From: Suillus spraguei
Lineage: Eukaryota > Basidiomycota > Agaricomycetes > Boletales > Suillaceae
NCBI GenBank assembly: GCA_016800925.1
Contig: JABCPU010000316.1
Location: 1-64,000, forward strand
Direction: 5' to 3'
DNA: 64,000 nucleotides
Part shown: in pieces, positions 56,653-64,000 of the stretch
Numbering within the stretch: position 1 is the stretch's first letter
How the letters are laid out: every line of letters starts with the position of its first letter
The notes under the pieces: generated by a model
Told to the model about the DNA's origin: nothing
Databases searched by the model: none
Seen by the model: the letters and a program-made list of their open reading frames with translations, nothing else
Made by a program: the position numbers and the translations under genes

Positions 56653-59600
56653 ATGAACAAGCGCAAGGCACACATGTTGGAAAGACCTGTGGTCCAGAAG
56701 AAGCAAGGTTAGTATCTCACTCCATTCCCTTTATGAGCATAACTGAATGACATACTTTGATAGAAGCAGTAGACAATGCTATGAATGCAGTGCAAGATCA
56801 CATTCCTAAAGAAGCCACAATGACCCCAGCAATGAAACCACAAGAACACGAAAATACTTGAATAGATGCCATGGAGCATAATATCATAGAGATGCTCAAC
56901 AATCCAATCAACAACCAAGAAACCACTCAGTGTGCATGCATCAAACAACGCTTAGACTCAGAAGTTATATCAAACTTGTCACATTCAAGCACTGAGAACA
57001 AAACAGATACAATAGAACCCCCATACACAATAGAACAGGAGATGGAAATCATAAAGATGACAGAAGATGAGAATGAAGATGAAGATGAAGATCAGAAGAG
57101 CAACAATCTAACAGACTCAAACATTCCATCCAAATGGTTGAAGAAGACACAGAAGATGAAATCATGATACATCCAAACCAAAGAGCGCGTTTGGAGCAAG
57201 ACACATCAGACGAGTTCAATTGGGTTTGTGGTATCTCCCAGAATGCTTGATTAGTTGATATGGCACAATTAAATAACATCATCAAAATTAGATGCAGATA
57301 GGCATGCACTCACTAATTTGAATTTGAATTGTCATTCAACTAAAGTTAGTACACAGAGAGGCTTTACCATAAGCATGAGATTCACATAAATGAGTCATAA
57401 AGACCATATTGTGAATAGGCGGGTGCCCACTTGTTTGAATCGGCCAAAAACACCATATTGTGAATAGGCGGGCGCCCGCTTGTTTGAATCAGCCAAAAAC
57501 ACCATATTGTGAATAGGCAGGCGCCCGCTTGTTTGAATCAGTCAAAAACACCATATTTTGAATAGGTGGGCGCCCACTTGTTTGAATCAGTCAAAAACAC
57601 CATATTTTGAATAGGTGGGCGCCCACTTGTTTGAATCAGTCAAAAAGACCATATTTTGAATAGGCGGGCACCCGCTTGTTTGAATCAGCCAAAAACACCA
57701 TATTGTGAATAGGCGGGCGCCCGCTTGTTTGAATCAGTCAAAAACACCATATTGTGAATAGGCGGGCGCCCACTTGTTTGAATCAGTCAAAAACACCATA
57801 TTGTGAATAGGCGGGCGCCCGCTTGTTTGAATCAGTCAAAAACACCATATTTTGAATAGGCGGGCGCCCGCTTGTTTGAATCAGTCAAAAACACCATATT
57901 GTGAATAGGCGGGCACCCGCTTGTTTGAATCAGTCAAAAACACCATATTGTGAATAGGCGGGCGCCCGCTTGTTTGAATCAGCCAAAAACACCATATTTT
58001 GAATAGGCGGGCGCCCGCTTGTTTGAATCAGCCACAAACACCATATTTTGAATAGGCTGGCACCCGCTTGTTTGAATCAGCCACAAACACCATATTTTGA
58101 ATAGGCGGGCACCTGCTTGTTTGAATCAGCTACAAACATCATATTTTAAATAGGCTGGCACATGCTTATTGTCAATCAGCCATGATCATCACTGCCTATG
58201 TTGAGTCAATCATAAATATCAGATCTTGAATAGACAAGCACCTGCTTACACCCACTTATCTTCAAGCATCTGCAAAAATGAATACACAATCAGAATAGAG
58301 AGATGCCCTCTCATTGCAAATTAGTGATAGATATTAGAGTTAGCTTGCTGACTAATCTGTTTGTCTGTATTTGCATATCAGCTTATATAAATGATGAGGC
58401 ATTGCAGCTGTGTCAAATCCAACTCTTTCTGCAATTTATACCTGCCAAATTAGGAATCACTTTAGAATCATTATGGTGGGCTTCTATATCTAATCAAGAC
58501 AAAACAAGAGCTCAAGCTCTTATTTTCTTTCTACCAATCAGAGCATGAGAAACTCACTTTCAGTCAAGAGCAGCAAAGCTGCTGCAGCAGTCACAGTGAG
58601 TGCAAACAGCATCAGCATGAAATAAGCAGGTGTTCGCTAATCTACAAATTCTAGTCTAAGAGTGCTAGACATTTTGGTGCCAACTCCAGCAAAGCCATAG
58701 TCAAACATGCATAAAAATGCATAAGATCAATGGCAAAAAGGATGACAAGGATGACGAGAATAAAGAGAACAAAGAGGAAGAAGAGGAAGAGGAGCAAAAC
58801 AATGATGATAGTAGTAAGAGTAAGAAAACCAGTAAGCCAATGCCAAAGGTAAAGCTTTTCATTCTGAACAAGCGGGCGCCCGCTTATTACATGCACTCAT
58901 ATCACAGACCAAGAAAGGAGGCAAGCAAGCATGTGCTCTCAAACAGAAGAAAGACAAGGTCAGAATACATACAAAATAGTTTCCATCTATCTGCTCCTAC
59001 TCACATATGTAAAAGGTGCTCACACCAGTCATCAAACCAGTCACAAAGTCAGGTGTCCAAAAGACTATAGACCAAATCAGCATCCAGATCACAAAGGCCT
59101 CCATGGGCTATGCACTCATGGATGTTATGACAGACAATGACTTTGGAAGAGGGCCACAGGTGGTGGTTCAATATATAAATCCAAGAGAGATCAACAGCAC
59201 CTTTCTGAGGCTGTTTGGAGCAGATGTTGAGAGACATGGTCTGCAAAACAAAGACATCAAGAATGCAATCACAGTGGGTGTGTGTAAAAACCACATCCAA
59301 GCAGAGTCTTTGCAGGGGATGAAGCAAGGCGACTACACAAATGTTGTCAAGTGGACATCTGATGCAAAGAAGGAGGGCGCAAAGATGCTCCTATACAACA
59401 GGAACCACAGAAGGACATATATGCGTACATTAAGCAAAGTCATCGCTCCTTATCATCAATATCTCCATGCAAAAAGGGAGCTGGAAGAATCCCAATCGGA
59501 TGGCATGAGGACATCGTTTGAAGCAGCCAAGGAGGGTGCATTTGACATAGTTGAGGCAAGTGGCTGGTTCATTTTATTGTTAAAGGCAAGTATGAATAAG

Positions 59601-59737
59601 TGGGCGCCTGCTAATTCATTCTGACAAATGACCAAACTTCAGATAAAATTGAAAAGTCAACCTTACACACCCTTCTGGAGCATAACCTGGCAAGCAATGA
59701 CCTACTAATTCAGCTAGCTGACAATGAGGACGACTAG
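56653..59737 (+). CDS. Unrecognised multi-exon gene, left-arm copy
   Basis: The 3' half splices cleanly. An exon beginning at ATG 58717 and ending at 58848 (MHKINGKKDDKDDENKENKE, then a long Glu run) joins to 58908-58958 (TKKGGKQACALKQKKDK), to 59016-59589 (DQISIQITKASMGYALMDVM, VVVQYINPREINSTFLRLFG, GKMK-free basic stretch NRNHRRTYMRTLSKVIAPYH) and to 59643-59737 (KIEKSTLHTLLEHNLASNDL, then LADNEDD and stop). Upstream, 56653-56707 (MNKRKAHMLERPVVQKKQ) joins to 56764 (EAVDNAMNAVQDHIPKEATM), then acidic exons to about 57230, but an in-frame TGA near 56860 needs a further splice. It is unresolved whether both halves form one gene. The composition (acidic/Lys-rich N-terminus) suggests a nuclear protein; I know no family. 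Confidence 0.5.
57395..58150. repeat. 49-bp satellite array with palindromic core, left arm
   Basis: About 16 units of 49 bp. Each has CACCATATTGTGAATAGG, the 12-bp palindrome GCGGGCGCCCGC and CTTGTTTGAATCAG. Two adjacent units carry GTGGGCGCCCAC, which is again a perfect palindrome. Units decay at the right end (GCTGGCACCCGC, GCGGGCACCTGC). The array lies between coding exons of the palindrome gene and so is probably intronic. Confidence 0.85.
58596..59642 (+). repeat. Palindromic module in three short introns
   Basis: Probable introns 58596-58654, 58849-58907 and 59590-59642 (53-59 nt) each contain one palindromic module: AAGCAGGTGTTCGCT (decayed), AAGCGGGCGCCCGCTT (perfect) and AAGTGGGCGCCTGCT. 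The core is the same as in the 49-bp satellite. The intron between (58959-59015) lacks it. Confidence 0.65.
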
Positions 59738-59816
59738 CTCGCCCAAATCCTCACCATACTAGATCGAACACCCAAGGAGCAATGCTCCATCATTGGTGGA
59801 GCAGCTCTTTTATGTA

Positions 59817-59854
59817 CCATACTAGATCGAACACCCAAGGAGCAATGCTCCAAA
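59817..59854. repeat. 38-bp spacer of the palindrome, copied from the arm
   Basis: 35 of its 38 bases repeat 59754-59788 of the left arm exactly (CCATACTAGATCGAACACCC and following). Just inside the arm lies TGCTCCA, 7 bases, TGGAGCA (59783-59803), able to fold into a hairpin. Confidence 0.9.
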
Positions 59855-59933
59855 TACATAAAAGAGCTGCTCCACCAATGATGGAGCATTGCTCCTTGGG
59901 TGTTCGATCTAGTATGGTGAGGATTTGGGCGAG

Positions 59934-62900
59934 CTAGTCGTCCTCATTGTCAGCTAGCTGAATTAGTAGGTCATTGCTTGCCAGGTTATGCTCCAGAAGG
60001 GTGTGTAAGGTTGACTTTTCAATTTTATCTGAAGTTTGGTCATTTGTCAGAATGAATTAGCAGGCGCCCACTTATTCATACTTGCCTTTAACAATAAAAT
60101 GAACCAGCCACTTGCCTCAACTATGTCAAATGCACCCTCCTTGGCTGCTTCAAACGATGTCCTCATGCCATCCGATTGGGATTCTTCCAGCTCCCTTTTT
60201 GCATGGAGATATTGATGATAAGGAGCGATGACTTTGCTTAATGTACGCATATATGTCCTTCTGTGGTTCCTGTTGTATAGGAGCATCTTTGCGCCCTCCT
60301 TCTTTGCATCAGATGTCCACTTGACAACATTTGTGTAGTCGCCTTGCTTCATCCCCTGCAAAGACTCTGCTTGGATGTGGTTTTTACACACACCCACTGT
60401 GATTGCATTCTTGATGTCTTTGTTTTGCAGACCATGTCTCTCAACATCTGCTCCAAACAGCCTCAGAAAGGTGCTGTTGATCTCTCTTGGATTTATATAT
60501 TGAACCACCACCTGTGGCCCTCTTCCAAAGTCATTGTCTGTCATAACATCCATGAGTGCATAGCCCATGGAGGCCTTTGTGATCTGGATGCTGATTTGGT
60601 CTATAGTCTTTTGGACACCTGACTTTGTGACTGGTTTGATGACTGGTGTGAGCACCTTTTACATATGTGAGTAGGAGCAGATAGATGGAAACTATTTTGT
60701 ATGTATTCTGACCTTGTCTTTCTTCTGTTTGAGAGCACATGCTTGCTTGCCTCCTTTCTTGGTCTGTGATATGAGTGCATGTAATAAGCGGGCGCCCGCT
60801 TGTTCAGAATGAAAAGCTTTACCTTTGGCATTGGCTTACTGGTTTTCTTACTCTTACTACTATCATCATTGTTTTGCTCCTCTTCCTCTTCTTCCTCTTT
60901 GTTCTCTTTATTCTCGTCATCCTTGTCATCCTTTTTGCCATTGATCTTATGCATTTTTATGCATGTTTGACTATGGCTTTGCTGGAGTTGGCACCAAAAT
61001 GTCTAGCACTCTTAGACTAGAATTTGTAGATTAGCGAACACCTGCTTATTTCATGCTGATGCTGTTTGCACTCACTGTGACTGCTGCAGCAGCTTTGCTG
61101 CTCTTGACTGAAAGTGAGTTTCTCATGCTCTGATTGGTAGAAAGAAAATAAGAGCTTGAGCTCTTGTTTTGTCTTGATTAGATATAGAAGCCCACCATAA
61201 TGATTCTAAAGTGATTCCTAATTTGGCAGGTATAAATTGCAGAAAGAGTTGGATTTGACACAGCTGCAATGCCTCATCATTTATATAAGCTGATATGCAA
61301 ATACAGACAAACAGATTAGTCAGCAAGCTAACTCTAATATCTATCACTAATTTGCAATGAGAGGGCATCTCTCTATTCTGATTGTGTATTCATTTTTGCA
61401 GATGCTTGAAGATAAGTGGGTGTAAGCAGGTGCTTGTCTATTCAAGATCTGATATTTATGATTGACTCAACATAGGCAGTGATGATCATGGCTGATTGAC
61501 AATAAGCATGTGCCAGCCTATTTAAAATATGATGTTTGTAGCTGATTCAAACAAGCAGGTGCCCGCCTATTCAAAATATGGTGTTTGTGGCTGATTCAAA
61601 CAAGCGGGTGCCAGCCTATTCAAAATATGGTGTTTGTGGCTGATTCAAACAAGCGGGCGCCCGCCTATTCAAAATATGGTGTTTTTGGCTGATTCAAACA
61701 AGCGGCGCCCGCCTATTCACAATATGGTGTTTTTGACTGATTCAAACAAGCGGGTGCCCGCCTATTCACAATATGGTGTTTTTGACTGATTCAAACAAGC
61801 GGGCGCCCGCCTATTCAAAATATGGTGTTTTTGACTGATTCAAACAAGCGGGCGCCCGCCTATTCACAATATGGTGTTTTTGACTGATTCAAACAAGTGG
61901 GCGCCCGCCTATTCACAATATGGTGTTTTTGACTGATTCAAACAAGCGGGCGCCCGCCTATTCACAATATGGTGTTTTTGGCTGATTCAAACAAGCGGGT
62001 GCCCGCCTATTCAAAATATGGTCTTTTTGACTGATTCAAACAAGTGGGCGCCCACCTATTCAAAATATGGTGTTTTGACTGATTCAAACAAGTGGGCGCC
62101 CACCTATTCAAAATATGGTGTTTTTGACTGATTCAAACAAGCGGGCGCCTGCCTATTCACAATATGGTGTTTTTGGCTGATTCAAACAAGCGGGCGCCCG
62201 CCTATTCACAATATGGTGTTTTTGGCCGATTCAAACAAGTGGGCACCCGCCTATTCACAATATGGTCTTTATGACTCATTTATGTGAATCTCATGCTTAT
62301 GGTAAAGCCTCTCTGTGTACTAACTTTAGTTGAATGACAATTCAAATTCAAATTAGTGAGTGCATGCCTATCTGCATCTAATTTTGATGATGTTATTTAA
62401 TTGTGCCATATCAACTAATCAAGCATTCTGGGAGATACCACAAACCCAATTGAACTCGTCTGATGTGTCTTGCTCCAAACGCGCTCTTTGGTTTGGATGT
62501 ATCATGATTTCATCTTCTGTGTCTTCTTCAACCATTTGGATGGAATGTTTGAGTCTGTTAGATTGTTGCTCTTCTGATCTTCATCTTCATCTTCATTCTC
62601 ATCTTCTGTCATCTTTATGATTTCCATCTCCTGTTCTATTGTGTATGGGGGTTCTATTGTATCTGTTTTGTTCTCAGTGCTTGAATGTGACAAGTTTGAT
62701 ATAACTTCTGAGTCTAAGCGTTGTTTGATGCATGCACACTGAGTGGTTTCTTGGTTGTTGATTGGATTGTTGAGCATCTCTATGATATTATGCTCCATGG
62801 CATCTATTCAAGTATTTTCGTGTTCTTGTGGTTTCATTGCTGGGGTCATTGTGGCTTCTTTAGGAATGTGATCTTGCACTGCATTCATAGCATTGTCTAC

Positions 62901-63016
62901 TGCTTCTATCAAAGTATGTCATTCAGTTATGCTCATAAAGGGAATGGAGTGAGATACTAACCTTGCTTCTTCTGGACCACAGGTCTTTCCAACATGTGTG
63001 CCTTGCGCTTGTTCAT
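59934..63016 (-). CDS. Unrecognised multi-exon gene, right-arm copy
   Basis: Mirror copy of 56653-59737, identical in all exons inspected. The two genes are convergent, their stop codons lying about 197 bp apart around the palindrome centre. Confidence 0.5.
61520..62275. repeat. 49-bp satellite array, right arm
   Basis: Mirror of 57395-58150 with two single-base deletions (near 61704, core AAGCGGCGCCCGCC; and near 62074). Confidence 0.85.
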
Positions 63017-63362
63017 CAGTAAACTACCAAACCTTACACAGACTTTGGCTTTTTTCACAGATTCTCACAGTGTCACAGACATTACAGAATCCCAGGACCC
63101 TAGAGTCCCAGTGTCACAGTGCCACAGATCCACAGAACTCACAGAATATATCACAAAAATTTCACTAAGTCTTTTCTTCAACACTAAGCCTTAGTATCAA
63201 CAAACATTTTCATCAAGTCTTTTTCTTTAGTTCAACTTCAAACCCTAGTGTACACTCAAAGCTTATTAAAATTCATTGTTAGGACAAAAAGTGCTAAACC
63301 TATTGACTGAAACTAGTCAAAATTCGCAATTTTTACACTTTCTACTGAAGCTCCAGGTTTTG

Positions 63363-63440
63363 CCAGTCAAAAATATGTTATAATAAGGCTTGGTTTTCCT
63401 GGAGATTTCAATAAGGCCAAGTTATAATGAGGTTTGACTA
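63363..63440. mobile_element. pogo/Tigger-like MITE, right-arm copy
   Basis: Mirror of 56229-56306. Confidence 0.5.
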
Positions 63441-63516
63441 TAGATATCAACTTAGTGACAATATTGTGACTTGAGAATTATTGGTATATATGTCATTGTG
63501 AGTGAAGAGAAACAAA

Positions 63517-63592
63517 GACACTATGGTGTAATGGTAAGTTTGTGTTGTGATTGTCTGCCAATTTCAAGGGGTCTCAAGTTCAAATCCTGACA
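63517..63592 (+). repeat. tRNA-like sequence, right-arm copy
   Basis: Exact mirror of 56077-56152. Confidence 0.5.
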
Positions 63593-64000
63593 TTGACAGT
63601 TGAAAATGTCAAATGTGCGAATTTATTTTGGTTTATTTACTAGATGAAGCAGTGTTACTGTGGGCTCTGTGGCTAGGGATTGGCACGGGTAAACTCATGG
63701 GTGTCGAAGGTCAGACCTGTACCCGTACACCCAAGAGTACTGATGGGTATGGGTCTCACAACGGATACTGATGGGTAGTGGTGGGTATGCGAGTACTTGA
63801 TAGGTATGATATTAGAATACGCTGTAGATACATAGGTCAAGTTAATAAAATGTCATCCCAACCATCCTTGAGATCAGCCTCTTCTCCCTCAAGGTACAAG
63901 TCCTTTTCCAGTGCTTAATGCATATACCCAGTGCATGTCAGCAAATGCTGACGTGGCTTGAACATATGCAAACAACACCTGAAGGCGCCAGAATGAGAGG

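Larger units (their letters stand above)
55669..64000. repeat. Giant near-perfect palindrome, 8.3 kb or more
   Basis: Left arm 55669-59816 and right arm 59855-64000 are reverse complements with only two single-base deletions noticed, both in the right-arm satellite (near 61704 and 62074). Positions pair as sum 119671 near the centre and 119669 at the ends. The right arm runs to the window edge, so the full length is unknown. The arms contain a multi-exon gene, a satellite array, a tRNA-like sequence and a pogo-like MITE, each in two mirror copies. Confidence 0.95.

Noticed and set aside
57395..58150. Regular repeats with palindromes, considered as a CRISPR array
   Set aside because: Units are contiguous 49-bp copies without unique spacers, in a eukaryotic genome, next to spliced genes. 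It is a satellite.
58651..58896. Hydrophobic minus-strand frame opposite the acidic exon
   Set aside because: Antisense of a GAA/GAT-rich exon always reads as Phe/Leu/Ile; there is no independent support.

Overview
The window looks like nuclear DNA of a basidiomycete, most likely an agaricomycete. The evidence is many 50-60 nt GT-AG introns, a DUF6533 membrane protein, a NACHT STAND protein, a UstYa-like protein, a But2-domain protein, and a mobile-element set typical of that group: Plavaka, PIF/Harbinger, DIRS-like YR retroelement and Helitron. The species cannot be told from the sequence alone.

Layout. 0-3.3 kb: decayed Plavaka transposase and LTR-like sequence. 3.3-11.4 kb: host genes, namely a DUF6533 membrane protein (+), a tiny secreted peptide (-), a histidine acid phosphatase (-) and an AIM25-type phospholipid scramblase (-). 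11.4-15 kb: relics, including a 27-bp coding minisatellite, a NACHT-protein fragment, a RecQ-like helicase fragment and a DUF6589-like fragment. 15-20.3 kb: a nearly intact DIRS-like tyrosine-recombinase retroelement (gag, RT/RNase H, YR) with one stop codon in YR. 20.8-21.9 kb: a multipass membrane protein. 21.9-28.7 kb: a tandem duplication whose two units each carry a copy of the tiny secreted-peptide gene; unit A was later split by a 5'-truncated Helitron flanked by a perfect 48-bp target duplication. 28.9-42.4 kb: mostly host genes, namely But2-like, UstYa-like, a flavin monooxygenase relic, a zinc alcohol dehydrogenase, an alpha/beta hydrolase, a NACHT NTPase and a TKL-like kinase. 43.9-54.7 kb: transposon-rich, with a PIF/Harbinger fragment, a DUF6698-like relic, an EST1/SMG7-like relic with a triplicated exon segment, and a Plavaka transposase gene split by a 0.9-kb insert. 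55.1-55.6 kb: a 20-bp minisatellite. 55.67-64.0 kb: a giant, almost perfect palindrome that runs off the window end.

The palindrome arms (about 4.15 kb each, 38-bp spacer) carry an unrecognised multi-exon gene. Several of its short introns contain one copy of a GC-rich palindromic module (core GCGGGCGCCCGC). The same core is amplified as a 49-bp satellite of about 16 units in what looks like a longer intron. This gene with its module, and the family of 46-47 residue secreted peptides, are the best candidates for undescribed biology here. Exon boundaries were read by eye from splice signals, frame continuity and family knowledge; no search or alignment program was used.
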